A stretch of DNA of 15,681 nt. Source: Solobacterium sp. (lineage in GTDB: Bacteria > Bacillota_I > Bacilli_A > Erysipelotrichales > Erysipelotrichaceae). A model generated the notes under the pieces. It worked only from the letters and a program-made list of their open reading frames with translations. It did not search any database and was not told the DNA's origin. The DNA lies in contig JAEEHG010000207.1 of assembly GCA_016280695.1 (NCBI GenBank), positions 1 to 15,681 on the forward strand, written 5' to 3'. This document shows, in pieces, positions 1 to 7,301 of this stretch (the stretch's first letter is position 1; each line of letters starts with the position of its first letter). The position numbers were made by a program, and so were the translations under genes.

Positions 1-39
1 CAGTCGCAAAAAAATGATAATCGTCTTTCATATTTCCCT

Positions 40-195
40 CTATTTGCGCTTGTACGGATTCTTCTTGAACAGATCCGTCAGCGGTTCAATCAGTTTCTTT
101 CCCTCTTTTTTCAGCAGGTTGACCGTCGGCGTATCACAGTACGGGCACCGCAGGGCGCTGTCAGGGATGCTTTTCCCGCATTTTCGGCAATACAT
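40..195 (-). CDS. small zinc-ribbon protein
   Basis: A 51-residue protein with an N-terminal zinc ribbon made of two CxxC knuckles, C3-x2-C6 and C17-x2-C20, in the arrangement typical of the zinc_ribbon_2 family (YCxxCGK...CPYC). It is followed by a Lys-rich C-terminal tail (about residues 29-51) that could bind nucleic acid or an acidic surface. The ATG at 195 is chosen because a GGAGG lies 7-11 bases upstream on the minus strand. An in-frame open stretch reaches to 309 but has no ribosome site and would overlap the divergent esterase start. The second knuckle and tail are intact, so it is not a truncated larger protein. It sits alone, divergent from the esterase. Zinc binding is a sound family inference; the cellular role is unknown. 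Confidence 0.75.
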   Translation of the reverse strand: MYCRKCGKSIPDSALRCPYCDTPTVNLLKKEGKKLIEPLTDLFKKNPYKRK

Positions 196-213
196 ATTGT
201 TTCCTCCGTATTC

Positions 214-219
214 AGTATA
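214..219 (-). promoter_or_regulatory. -10 box for the zinc-ribbon gene
   Basis: On the minus strand this reads TATACT, 5 of 6 to the TATAAT consensus, about 18 bases upstream of the ATG at 195. No convincing -35 box is seen 16-18 bases further upstream. The assignment rests on the -10 box and its position only. Confidence 0.35.
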
Positions 220-252
220 AAGCATCCCTTCCGGTTTATGGACGCGATTTTC

Positions 253-281
253 TTGCCCGTCATCCTGCTTTCTGTTACAGT
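253..281 (+). promoter_or_regulatory. probable promoter of the esterase gene
   Basis: TTGCCC at 253-258 and TACAGT at 276-281 are separated by exactly 17 bases. A TG one base upstream of the -10 makes it an extended -10. Transcription would start near 288, leaving a short leader that contains the GGAGG before the ATG at 303. Inferred from consensus matching only. Confidence 0.45.
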
Positions 282-302
282 GCAGAAAACGGAGGTAATT
301 GT

Positions 303-1133
303 ATGGCAACCATTCAGCTTGACCTGTATTCCCGCTGCCTGCAGCGCAATGTCCCGGTCACCGTCATCATCCCGGCCGATACGGTTGAATTCGAAAGTCA
401 GCCGCTGCCGCCGGAAGCACCCTATCCGGCCTTTTATCTTCTGCACGGTTTCTTCGGCAACCAGAATGACTGGGTTTTCAAGGGCATGCTGCAGCAGCTT
501 GCGGTAAAGTATCGTGTGGCCTTCATCCTGCCTTCGGGCGAAAATCATTTCTACGTTGACATGCCCAGCGGCGAGCATTACAGCCGCTATATCGGCGAAG
601 AACTCGTGGAACAGACCAGAAGGCTGTTCCCGCTGTCCAGGAAGCGTGAAGACACCATCATCGGCGGTCTTTCCATGGGCGGCTTCGGCAGTCTGCTCAA
701 CGGTTTCCGCTGGCATGAAACTTTCGGCTGGATCGTCTCCCTGTCGCCGGCCATCTTCAATACAGCCATGCTGAAGGAAAGAACCGGTCCTAAAGCCATG
801 AAATCCGGCAACTTTACCGCCGCGGACAGTTTCCCGCTCCGTAAGGATTTCCTGCAGGCCGCTTTCGGTCCCTTCGATGAAGTGGACGGCAGTGACAAGG
901 ATGTTTTCACAGCATACCGCAAAGCCGCGGCTTCACCCTGCGGCAGCCCGAAGATTTATCTGGCCTGCGGCACGGAAGATGCACTGTATCCGAAAGTGGC
1001 ACAGTTCCGTGATTTCCTGCAGGAACAGGATGCCCCGCTGACCTTCAAAGACGGCCCGGGCATCCATGACTGGCTCTTCTGGAACGCATATCTGGAAGAC
1101 GCAATGGAAACCTTTCTTCCTCTTGGCAGATAG
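303..1133 (+). CDS. esterase D-like alpha/beta hydrolase
   Basis: A 276-residue putative esterase of the esterase D / S-formylglutathione hydrolase / acetyl-xylan esterase superfamily (PF00756-like). No signal peptide is seen, so it should be cytoplasmic. The fold signature is clear: HGFFG at about 48-52 (oxyanion hole), the nucleophile elbow GLSMGG with Ser124, a likely acid Asp226 in GTED, and the catalytic His255 in GIHDW. The triad is complete and the length is normal. An ACGGAGG lies 8-14 bases before the ATG. It converges on the lysR gene with one base between the stop codons, so no terminator fits between them. The substrate cannot be read from sequence: short acyl esters, feruloyl or acetyl sugars, or formylglutathione are all possible. 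Confidence 0.85.
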   Translation: MATIQLDLYSRCLQRNVPVTVIIPADTVEFESQPLPPEAPYPAFYLLHGFFGNQNDWVFKGMLQQLAVKYRVAFILPSGENHFYVDMPSGEHYSRYIGEELVEQTRRLFPLSRKREDTIIGGLSMGGFGSLLNGFRWHETFGWIVSLSPAIFNTAMLKERTGPKAMKSGNFTAADSFPLRKDFLQAAFGPFDEVDGSDKDVFTAYRKAAASPCGSPKIYLACGTEDALYPKVAQFRDFLQEQDAPLTFKDGPGIHDWLFWNAYLEDAMETFLPLGR

Positions 1134-1134
1134 T

Positions 1135-2022
1135 TCACAGCGGCTTTGATATCGCATCTTTCAGGCTCTCAGCCAGGCGCCGCATTGCCGGCGAAAGCCA
1201 GTGATGACGATTGGCCAGCACCTGCAGTTCCATACGTATCCGGCAGTCGGTGACATCGAACGTCCTGACCCGCTTCTGCTCCAGAGCCGTTTTCAGATTA
1301 AAGACCGGCAGGAGGGATATGCCGATATCCCGGCTGACGAAGTCAATAATCATTCCGGTCACGCCGGCTTCCAGATTATTTCTGACGGTCAGGTTCAGCG
1401 CCGTCAGCCGGTCATCCAGGATACGGCGGTAATTGCATCCGGGTTCCGTGAGAATCCATGTTTCATCCTGCAGTCTGGCCAGTGAGGTCACAGCCGGCAC
1501 ATCGTGGTCAGAGGCCGCGAAAAACAGCACATCAGCTTCCGCCCGGGCGAGGACGGACAGATCCGGATCCTGTACCGGCTGATCCAGCAGGAAAACCAGA
1601 TCAACCTCGCCCTTTTTCAGTTTTTCAGTCAGTTCGAGTGTCGTCCCGACAAGCATCCGGATATCCACTTCCGGATTCTCCTGCAGAAACGATGCCACCG
1701 CCGTGACATAATCCGAGGCACTGACAGATTCAATGATTCCCAGCCTGATCGTACCGGAAATCCGTTCTTCACCGCGGAAATATGATTCCACATCATTCTG
1801 CAGACTGAGCATCCGGTAGGCATAGCCGAGAAAGGTCTGGCCGGCATCCGACAGGGATATGTTCTTGCCGCTGCGGATGAACAGCTTCACTCCCAGTTCC
1901 CTTTCCAGAGCATCGATCTGTGCGGTTACCGTCGACTGTGCATAATGCAGTTCAACGGCCGCTGCGGTAAAACTGTTCCTCTCTGCCGCCGTAACAAACG
2001 TCCTGATATTTTTCAGATTCAT
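1135..2022 (-). CDS. LysR family transcriptional regulator
   Basis: A 295-residue LysR-type regulator. Residues 1-60 form the winged helix-turn-helix (NLKNIRTFV...SFTAAAVELHYAQSTVTAQI...LGVKLF). About 88-290 form the periplasmic-binding-protein-like effector domain (GTIRLGIIES). Full length for the family. The ATG at 2022 is preferred over an in-frame TTG at 2028 because AAGGA lies 7 bases before the ATG but is almost adjacent to the TTG. It is divergent from the nitrilase gene with a 102-base gap that carries a LysR-type box, so the usual inference is that it controls the nitrilase (and perhaps the transporter beyond) and itself. It overlaps nothing, but its stop is one base from the convergent esterase stop. 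The effector is unknown. Confidence 0.93.
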   Translation of the reverse strand: MNLKNIRTFVTAAERNSFTAAAVELHYAQSTVTAQIDALERELGVKLFIRSGKNISLSDAGQTFLGYAYRMLSLQNDVESYFRGEERISGTIRLGIIESVSASDYVTAVASFLQENPEVDIRMLVGTTLELTEKLKKGEVDLVFLLDQPVQDPDLSVLARAEADVLFFAASDHDVPAVTSLARLQDETWILTEPGCNYRRILDDRLTALNLTVRNNLEAGVTGMIIDFVSRDIGISLLPVFNLKTALEQKRVRTFDVTDCRIRMELQVLANRHHWLSPAMRRLAESLKDAISKPL

Positions 2023-2034
2023 AATCAATTCCTT

Positions 2035-2049
2035 ATCGAATTTTCCGAT
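2035..2049. promoter_or_regulatory. LysR-type operator, ATC-N9-GAT
   Basis: The sequence ATCG-N7-CGAT fits the classical LysR motif T-N11-A (T2036, A2048) in its ATC-N9-GAT form. It lies just ahead of the lysR start and 76-90 bases before the nitrilase ATG. That is near -65 of a nitrilase transcript starting about 2100, the usual recognition site position for this family. Motif is seen directly; function is inferred. Confidence 0.45.
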
Positions 2050-2098
2050 TTAACATATCTCTATTTTCCGTTTTCATGATTTATTTTTCAATGTTAAT
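2050..2098. promoter_or_regulatory. divergent lysR/nitrilase promoter region with dyad
   Basis: TTAACAT (2050-2056) and ATGTTAA (2091-2097) form a 7-bp perfect inverted repeat with a 34-base spacer. A direct repeat ATTTTCCG occurs at 2040-2047 and 2063-2070. Candidate promoters overlap. For lysR (minus): TTGAAA at 2086-2091 and GAAAAT at 2063-2068, 17-base spacer. For the nitrilase (plus): TTTTCA at 2071-2076 and GTTAAT at 2093-2098, 16-base spacer. Both are only partial consensus matches. Overlapping divergent promoters with a LysR box are standard for this regulator family. Confidence 0.4.
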
Positions 2099-2124
2099 CT
2101 GAACCCGTAAAGGAGAAATCAGAG

Positions 2125-3048
2125 ATGAAAGATATGAAAGACATTTGCAGAATCGCCGTTATCCAGGCTGAGCCGGTATTGTTTGACAAGGATGCCTGCC
2201 TGCAGAAAGCCGAACAGCTGACCCGGGAAGCAGCTGCCCGCGGGGCAGAATTCATTGTTTTCCCGGAACTGTTTATTCCCGGATACCCTTACGGCATGAC
2301 CTTCGGATTCAAGGTCGGCAAGCGGGAAGAACCCGGCCGGCAGGATTGGAGCCGCTATTATGAGAACTCCATTGTCGCTCCCGGTCCGGAAACAGACCGT
2401 TTGTCCGCCCTCGCAGCCGAACTCGGCGTCTATCTCAGCATCGGCTTTTCCGAACGCAGCCAGCGGACCGGAACACTGTATAATTCCAACGCTGTCTTTG
2501 CACCTGACGGCACCATGTCCCCGGTCCACAGAAAACTGAAGCCGACCGGAGCTGAGAGGGTTGTCTGGGGTGATGCCCAGGACGGATACTTTCCAGTTAC
2601 CGACACTCCCTGGGGCCCGGCAGGCAGTCTGATCTGCTGGGAAAGCTACATGCCTCTGGCCCGTGCCGCCCTGTATGAGAAGGGTGTAAGTTTTTATATC
2701 TCCCCGAATACAAACGATAATCCGGAATGGCACAATACCATTCAGCATATCGCTCTGGAAGGAAAATGCTACTTCATCAACTGCGATATGATCATCACCA
2801 GAAAGTCCTATCCGCAGGATCTCAGCACCCGTGCCGAAGTTGACCTTCTGCCTGAGATGATTTGCCGCGGCGGCAGCTGCATCGTGGATCCTTTCGGCCA
2901 TTACGTCACCGAACCTGTATGGGACAGGGAGGATATCATCTATGCCGATCTGGATATGCGGAATGTATACCGGGCCCGCATGGAATTTGATCCCTGCGGC
3001 CATTATGCCCGGCCGGACGTACTGCATCTCGAAGTAACAGAACGCTGA
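2125..3048 (+). CDS. nitrilase
   Basis: A 307-residue member of the carbon-nitrogen hydrolase superfamily that hydrolyses a nitrile to the carboxylic acid and ammonia. The Glu-Lys-Cys triad is visible: E48 in FPELF, K137 in HRKLKPT, and C171 in LICWESYMPL. The CWE-x-YMPL context, the ALYEKG and HIALEG segments match the true nitrilase branch rather than amidases, Nit/Fhit or ureidopropionases. It is somewhat shorter than many nitrilases (about 330-370) but the core is intact. AGGAG at 2111-2115 lies 9 bases before the ATG. A second ATG at 2134 is possible. Cytoplasmic, probably active as an oligomer like its relatives. The divergent LysR gene and the downstream transporter suggest a regulated nitrile or acid use or detoxification role. 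Substrate unknown. Confidence 0.88.
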   Translation: MKDMKDICRIAVIQAEPVLFDKDACLQKAEQLTREAAARGAEFIVFPELFIPGYPYGMTFGFKVGKREEPGRQDWSRYYENSIVAPGPETDRLSALAAELGVYLSIGFSERSQRTGTLYNSNAVFAPDGTMSPVHRKLKPTGAERVVWGDAQDGYFPVTDTPWGPAGSLICWESYMPLARAALYEKGVSFYISPNTNDNPEWHNTIQHIALEGKCYFINCDMIITRKSYPQDLSTRAEVDLLPEMICRGGSCIVDPFGHYVTEPVWDREDIIYADLDMRNVYRARMEFDPCGHYARPDVLHLEVTER

Positions 3049-3053
3049 TCCGG

Positions 3054-3081
3054 AAAGCCCTGTCTGTGGCAGGGTTTTTTT
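3054..3081 (+). terminator. terminator after the nitrilase gene
   Basis: CCCTG (3058-3062) pairs with CAGGG (3070-3074) around a 7-base loop. An AAAG/TTTT extension continues the stem and T7 follows (3075-3081). Classic intrinsic terminator shape, 6 bases after the stop codon. Confidence 0.8.
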
Positions 3082-3086
3082 ATTTG

Positions 3087-3117
3087 TTGACGCTAACCGG
3101 ATATGCTATTGTATAGA
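3087..3117 (+). promoter_or_regulatory. probable promoter of the MFS transporter gene
   Basis: TTGACG at 3087-3092 is a near-consensus -35 box, right after the nitrilase terminator. Possible -10 boxes are TATTGT (3107-3112, 14-base spacer, preceded by TGC) or TATAGA (3112-3117, 19-base spacer). Neither spacing is ideal, so the exact -10 is uncertain. Confidence 0.4.
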
Positions 3118-3146
3118 GGATTTTATATTTTGATTCATTAAGAAAG

Positions 3147-4397
3147 ATGAAGCATATGGAAAAGAAAAAGATATTTTACGGGTGGATCATTGTTGCGGCA
3201 GGCTGTGTAATCATGGCGGCTACCATGGGTATCCTGTCCAACTGCAATTCCCTCTTTATCAAACCGATCTCTGAGGATCTGGGACAATCCCGGCAGGCCG
3301 TCAGCGCGATCATCTCCCTGCTGAGTTTCGGCAGTATGGCCGCTTCGTTTTTTGCCGGGCGGATCTTCAACGAGACCAATATCATCCGGATCATGAAAAT
3401 ATCAGTCGTTGTCATGGTGCTGTCCTGCTTTGCCAGCAGTTTTGCCACGGATATCCGGATGCTGTATGTGACCTTTGCGATCAACGGCATCACGATGTGC
3501 CTGACCACCACCCTGCCGATGACTTTCATCCTGAACAACTGGTTCAAGGACAACGTCGGGTATGCCCTGGGACTCGCATCCATGGGTTCCGGCTTCGGCG
3601 GGGCTCTGTTCAGTGCCATTGCCGGACAGCTGATCACCCGGATGGGCTGGCGTATGACCTACCGGATCCTGGCGTTATCCATCCTGATTACCGCCGTGCC
3701 GTGCATCTTTCTGCTTTTACGGCTACGCCCGGAAGACATGGGACTGGAGCCCTACCGTGAGCAGCAGGAAGCCGCTGCGCAACCGCAGGAAAGTACTGAC
3801 AGCGCCGCCGGTTACACCTACAGTGAAGCCCGCCGGCTGCCGCTGTTCTGGATTCTCTGCGTGGCCGCGGTCATCCTGGGCCTGTGCATGAACGGCATGT
3901 ACTCTTCCGTTTCCGCCAACCTGCAGGACAACGGCTACTCTCTGGCCTTCAGCGCCAATTTCATCAGCGTATGCATGCTGGTGATGGCCGCCAGCAAGAT
4001 CCTGCTGGGCAAGATCTTTGACCGGTTCGGTGTCCGCATCGGTTTCTGCTGGGCCTGCCTGGCCCTGTTCCTGGCAACCGTGGGCCTGCTGTTCTGCCGG
4101 GTTCCGGCCGCCCTGGTGCTGATCTGCATCGGCATCGGTTTCGGCTTCATCTTCGGTGCTGTTGTCTTCCCGCTTTCGATCCCGCTGATTTTCGGCAAGA
4201 AGGATTACCGGGCTATCATGGGTCCGTATGCTTCCCTGATTTCCCTTGGCGGGGTGTTCGGACCGATTGTCTTCGGCCGGATCTATGACGTGACCGGTTC
4301 CTACAATCCCGGCTACGTCTTCAATCTCATAATTGTCGGCGCTGTCATCCTGGTCATGTTCAGAATCCTGCCGAACCGGAACGATCAGTTCTCCTGA
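3147..4397 (+). CDS. MFS transporter, OFA/MCT-like
   Basis: A 416-residue major facilitator with about 12 membrane helices in two halves of six, split by a hydrophilic loop at about 200-230. Typical oxalate/formate antiporter and monocarboxylate transporter features are present: FYGWIIVAAGC at the start of helix 1, GRIF after helix 2, RPEDMGLEPY after helix 6, and GKIFDRFGVR between helices 8 and 9. The likely cargo is a small carboxylate or similar anion. The ATG at 3147 is kept as the longest start. ATG 3156 is equally possible and has better spacing from the weak AAGAAAG at 3140-3146. It follows the nitrilase gene but is separated by a terminator and has a promoter of its own. It may export or import the nitrilase product or substrate; that link rests on position only. 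Confidence 0.87.
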   Translation: MKHMEKKKIFYGWIIVAAGCVIMAATMGILSNCNSLFIKPISEDLGQSRQAVSAIISLLSFGSMAASFFAGRIFNETNIIRIMKISVVVMVLSCFASSFATDIRMLYVTFAINGITMCLTTTLPMTFILNNWFKDNVGYALGLASMGSGFGGALFSAIAGQLITRMGWRMTYRILALSILITAVPCIFLLLRLRPEDMGLEPYREQQEAAAQPQESTDSAAGYTYSEARRLPLFWILCVAAVILGLCMNGMYSSVSANLQDNGYSLAFSANFISVCMLVMAASKILLGKIFDRFGVRIGFCWACLALFLATVGLLFCRVPAALVLICIGIGFGFIFGAVVFPLSIPLIFGKKDYRAIMGPYASLISLGGVFGPIVFGRIYDVTGSYNPGYVFNLIIVGAVILVMFRILPNRNDQFS

Positions 4398-4414
4398 TAT
4401 CCGCGCAGTAACAT

Positions 4415-4440
4415 ACGGGGTCATATGACCCCGTTTTCTT
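4415..4440 (+). terminator. terminator after the MFS gene
   Basis: A perfect 20-bp palindrome at 4415-4434 (ACGGGGTCAT and its complement) is followed by TTTCTT. On RNA it folds as an 8-bp GC-rich stem with a 4-base loop. It starts 17 bases after the MFS stop. Confidence 0.75.
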
Positions 4441-4650
4441 TCTGCAGGCCGGTGTGAGAATGCCGGTGATGCGTGTTGTCTGTTCCCCGCTGCCGGCGAA
4501 GATATACTTCAGGCAAACGAATATGAACATCTATACTGTTTCCGTGATTCTGCCTCCTTTATTCTGTCCGGAAGATCTGCTTTTATCGTCCTTCACTGTA
4601 TAAATGAGGCAGCTTCCTTTTTTAACTGCATTTTGTTTATTTATTCCAGC
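4441..4650. other. intergenic region, no gene seen
   Basis: About 210 bases between the MFS and feo terminators. No open frame here has both a ribosome site and a plausible protein. An AAAGGAGG on the minus strand near 4553-4560 has no start codon at a useful distance. CTGCCTC (4550-4556) and GAGGCAG (4606-4612) form a loose inverted repeat with a 49-base spacer. Neither can be assigned a function. Confidence 0.5.
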
Positions 4651-4654
4651 ACAG

Positions 4655-4688
4655 ATGAAAACCGCCCGGGCAAACCTGCCCGGACGGT
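4655..4688 (-). terminator. terminator of the feo operon
   Basis: CCGGGCA (4666-4672) pairs with TGCCCGG (4677-4683) around a 4-base loop. The stem is extended by ACCG/CGGT across one mismatch. On the minus strand the hairpin is followed by TTTTCAT, a short U tract. It lies 14 bases after the last feo gene. Confidence 0.65.
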
Positions 4689-4702
4689 CTCATATTCTGG
4701 TT

Positions 4703-4918
4703 TTACTGCTCAATACCGAGATAAATGTACCCGGTCTTTTCAATTGCCTCCCTGATCTTTTCCGGATCAAGGGGTGCCTCGCTTTCGATGACGGTTTCCT
4801 TTTTCTTCCGGTTTGACTTCACCTTTTTCACATTGAAGCTGCGCCGGATCGCATCGTTGATGTGCGCCTCACACATGGAGCACATCATGCCGTCAACCCT
4901 GACGATTGTTTTCACCAT
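4703..4918 (-). CDS. small heavy-metal-associated (HMA) protein in the feo operon
   Basis: A 71-residue protein resembling a free-standing heavy-metal-associated domain (copper-chaperone-like ferredoxin fold). The metal motif GMMCSMC (Cys13, Cys16) corresponds to the family's GMTCxxC. The remainder follows the beta-alpha-beta-beta-alpha-beta plan, with the typical LDPEKIREAIEKTGY near the end, and an unusual Lys/Arg-rich patch around 31-40. The ATG at 4918 is chosen for the AAGGAG 7 bases upstream; upstream in-frame ATGs lie inside the neighbour gene. It starts one base beyond the stop of the FeoB-associated peptide, so it is cotranscribed and probably translationally coupled. HMA domains normally carry Cu(I) or similar soft metals, so its job in a ferrous iron operon is unclear. 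Confidence 0.8.
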   Translation of the reverse strand: MVKTIVRVDGMMCSMCEAHINDAIRRSFNVKKVKSNRKKKETVIESEAPLDPEKIREAIEKTGYIYLGIEQ

Positions 4919-4919
4919 A

Positions 4920-5120
4920 TCAGGCTCCTTTCCGTGCTGCCCGCTGCTGCCTGCGGATCGTTTCGATCCCGCACGCAATCGAACATGTCGAGCAGTTCCT
5001 GCCGCAGCCGGAACAGCCCTTCTTATGGTCATTCCACAAACTGCGGATACATGCGTAAAGCAGCGCGATGAGCAGCAGAATAATCACTATATTGGCCATA
5101 TTACTCTGCAGCCAGGTCAT
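4920..5120 (-). CDS. FeoB-associated Cys-rich membrane protein
   Basis: A 66-residue protein with one membrane helix (about residues 9-28) followed by a basic, Cys-rich tail, C36-x2-C39-x3-C43-x2-C46-x3-C50. This is the layout of the FeoB-associated Cys-rich membrane family (PF12669-like), which is found next to feoB in many Bacillota. It is proposed to act at the FeoB complex, perhaps in place of FeoC; that role is not proven. The start is taken as ATG 5120, with a GTG immediately before it (5123) and a weak GGGGTG ribosome site. An alternative ATG at 5099 would leave just the helix and tail. It follows feoB after an 18-base gap and precedes the HMA gene by one base. Confidence 0.82.
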   Translation of the reverse strand: MTWLQSNMANIVIILLLIALLYACIRSLWNDHKKGCSGCGRNCSTCSIACGIETIRRQQRAARKGA

Positions 5121-5138
5121 CACACACCCCGCAGAAAG

Positions 5139-7301
5139 TTACTTCACCTTGACGGTCTGTGTCAGGATGTCGGCTTCCTTATACGGCTTGAACAGCATAT
5201 AGCCGATGAAGCAGATGACAGCGGCTGCAGCTGCCAGGCCAACCGGATGCACTTCGCCGTTCAGGGCCGAGCCGATCTGATAAATGCACAGCGCCACCGC
5301 GTAAGCGAAGACACACATGTAGCCGATCGCTATGGCAGTCCACTTGCCGTTGTTCATTTCCCGTTTGATGGCACCCATGGCCGCAAAGCACGGCGCGCAC
5401 AGCAGGTTGAAGACCATGAAGGCGTAGCCAGCCACGGCACTGCCCTTGAAGAACACATCCAGGACACCGGCGATGTTTTCGCCCTCTTCCAGCAGATCCG
5501 GCAGCTCTTCCATGGAAATCAGTGTACCGATGGTGCCGACGACATCTTCCTTGGCTACCAGGCCGAGAACTGTCGCGACCGTTGCTTGCCATGTACCGAA
5601 GCCCAGCGGCGCGAAGATCCAGGCGACAGCGTTGCCGATATTCTCAAGGATACTTGCGCCTTCGCCTTCTTCACCGAGATAGTGGAAGCCGCCCTCGAAG
5701 GACAGGGAATTCAGAATCCAGATAACAACACTGGAGAGAACGATAACAGTGCCGGCGCGCTTGATGAAACTCCAGCCGCGTTCCCATGTGCCTCTGAGCA
5801 CGTTGCCGACGGACGGAACATGGTAAGCCGGCAGTTCCATGACGAACGGGGCAGGATCACCGGCAAACAGCTTTGTCTTCTTCAGCATGATACCGGAGAC
5901 GATAATCGCCGCCACACCGATGAAGTACGCGGACGCGGACACCCACCAGGCGTTGGCGAAGATGGCACCGGCAATCAGGCCGATGATCGGCAGCTTGGCA
6001 CCGCACGGAATAAAGCAGGTTGTCATGATCGTCATCCGGCGGTCACGTTCATTTTCGATTGTCCGGGTAGCCATGACAGCCGGAACGCCGCAGCCCGAGC
6101 CGATCAGCATCGGGATGAAGGACTTGCCGGACAGGCCGAACCTTCTGAACAGACGGTCCATGATGAATGCGACACGGGCCATATAGCCGACATCTTCCAG
6201 GATGCACAGCATCAGGAACAGCACAAGCATCTGCGGTACGAAACCGAGCACCGCACCGACACCGTGCACCACGCCGTCCGCAACCAGGCTGACCAGCCAG
6301 TCTGCGACACCCCAGCTCTCCAGCAGCGCCGCGGCGCCGCCTTCCATGAACTCTGCGGCAAAGACATCATTTGTCCAGTCTGTCAGGAAGGATCCGAACG
6401 GGCCCATGGCCAGCCAGTAGACAAAGGTCATGATGGCCGCGAAGATCGGCAGACCGAGAATCCGGTTGGTCACGATCCGGTCAATACTGTCGGATGTGCT
6501 CATCTGGCCGGCTGCCTTCTTCCGGTAAATACCCTTCAGCAGGCTGCCGATGTAGATGTATCTCTCATTGGTGATGATTGCTTCGGCATCATCATCCATT
6601 TCCGCTTCAACCGCTTCAATATCCTTGGTGATATGGGCGACTGTTTCCGGGCTCAGCTTCAGGTTTTCCATGACCTTCGGGTCACGCTCGAAGATCTTGA
6701 TGGCATACCAGCGCTGCTGTTCTTCCGGCAGGCTGTGGACACAGGCTTCCTCGATATGCGCCAGGGCATGCTCCACAGAACCGCCGAAGGTGTGCATCGG
6801 GATCGTTTTGCCGCTCTTTGCGGCTTCGACAGCCGCCTCTGCGGCGGCATCAATATTTGTGCCTTTCAGGGCGGAAATGCTGACGATCTTCACACCCATT
6901 TCCCGGCCGAGCTGTTCGAGATCAATTTCATCCCCGCTCTTCTCAACCAGGTCCATCATATTGACGGCGACGACAACCGGGATGCCCAGTTCCGTCAGCT
7001 GGGTTGTCAGATACAGGTTTCTTTCCAGATTTGTTCCGTCAACGATATTCAGGATCGCGTCCGGACGTTCTGTAATCAGGTATTCACGGGCAACAACTTC
7101 TTCCAGTGTATACGGAGACAGTGAGTAGATACCCGGCAGGTCGGTAACGATGACATCTTCATGCCCCTTGAGCTTGCCTTCTTTCTTTTCAACCGTGACA
7201 CCCGGCCAGTTACCGACAAACTGATTGGATCCGGTCAGCTGGTTGAACAGGGTTGTCTTGCCGCTGTTCGGGTTGCCGGCCAGTGCTATTCTGATACTCA
7301 T
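5139..7301 (-). CDS. feoB: ferrous iron transporter FeoB
   Basis: A 720-residue Fe(II) permease of the inner membrane with an N-terminal G domain. G1 GNPNSGKT is at 9-16, G2 around T36 in GVTVEKKEG, G3 DLPG at 54-57, G4 NMMD at 114-117, and G5 SAL at 143-145. A helical GDI-like linker (about 170-270) leads to the membrane region. Two gate-type segments are recognisable: GCGVPAVMATRT near 402-413 and CFIPCGAKLP at 429-438, each with conserved Cys that may handle Fe(II). A third Cys-rich loop LLCAPC lies in the C-terminal part. Length is in the normal range. Its ATG overlaps the stop of the upstream feoA by 4 bases (ATGA), with GGAGGG inside the feoA end, so the two are coupled. Identification is firm. 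Confidence 0.97.
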   Translation of the reverse strand: MSIRIALAGNPNSGKTTLFNQLTGSNQFVGNWPGVTVEKKEGKLKGHEDVIVTDLPGIYSLSPYTLEEVVAREYLITERPDAILNIVDGTNLERNLYLTTQLTELGIPVVVAVNMMDLVEKSGDEIDLEQLGREMGVKIVSISALKGTNIDAAAEAAVEAAKSGKTIPMHTFGGSVEHALAHIEEACVHSLPEEQQRWYAIKIFERDPKVMENLKLSPETVAHITKDIEAVEAEMDDDAEAIITNERYIYIGSLLKGIYRKKAAGQMSTSDSIDRIVTNRILGLPIFAAIMTFVYWLAMGPFGSFLTDWTNDVFAAEFMEGGAAALLESWGVADWLVSLVADGVVHGVGAVLGFVPQMLVLFLMLCILEDVGYMARVAFIMDRLFRRFGLSGKSFIPMLIGSGCGVPAVMATRTIENERDRRMTIMTTCFIPCGAKLPIIGLIAGAIFANAWWVSASAYFIGVAAIIVSGIMLKKTKLFAGDPAPFVMELPAYHVPSVGNVLRGTWERGWSFIKRAGTVIVLSSVVIWILNSLSFEGGFHYLGEEGEGASILENIGNAVAWIFAPLGFGTWQATVATVLGLVAKEDVVGTIGTLISMEELPDLLEEGENIAGVLDVFFKGSAVAGYAFMVFNLLCAPCFAAMGAIKREMNNGKWTAIAIGYMCVFAYAVALCIYQIGSALNGEVHPVGLAAAAAVICFIGYMLFKPYKEADILTQTVKVK

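Noticed and set aside
2119..3027. 302-codon minus-strand open frame opposite the nitrilase
   Set aside because: The plus-strand frame has the complete nitrilase triad and a ribosome site; the antisense frame has neither.
3723..4424. 233-codon minus-strand frame opposite the MFS gene
   Set aside because: Highly acidic, low-complexity translation opposite a membrane protein, a usual antisense artefact.
4360..4530. Short minus-strand frame starting with ATG near 4530, downstream of an AAAGGAGG
   Set aside because: The ribosome-like site is over 20 bases from the ATG, and the frame runs through the MFS terminator and into that gene. No protein family is recognisable.
4550..4612. CTGCCTC/GAGGCAG inverted repeat as a structured RNA or riboswitch
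   Set aside because: Single 7-bp pairing with a 49-base interior and no conserved RNA motif that I can recognise.
4725..7124. 799-codon plus-strand open frame opposite feoB
   Set aside because: Its sequence is rich in His, Gln and Asp, shows no domain, and lies codon-for-codon opposite a firmly identified feoB. It arises from rare TTA/CTA/TCA use.
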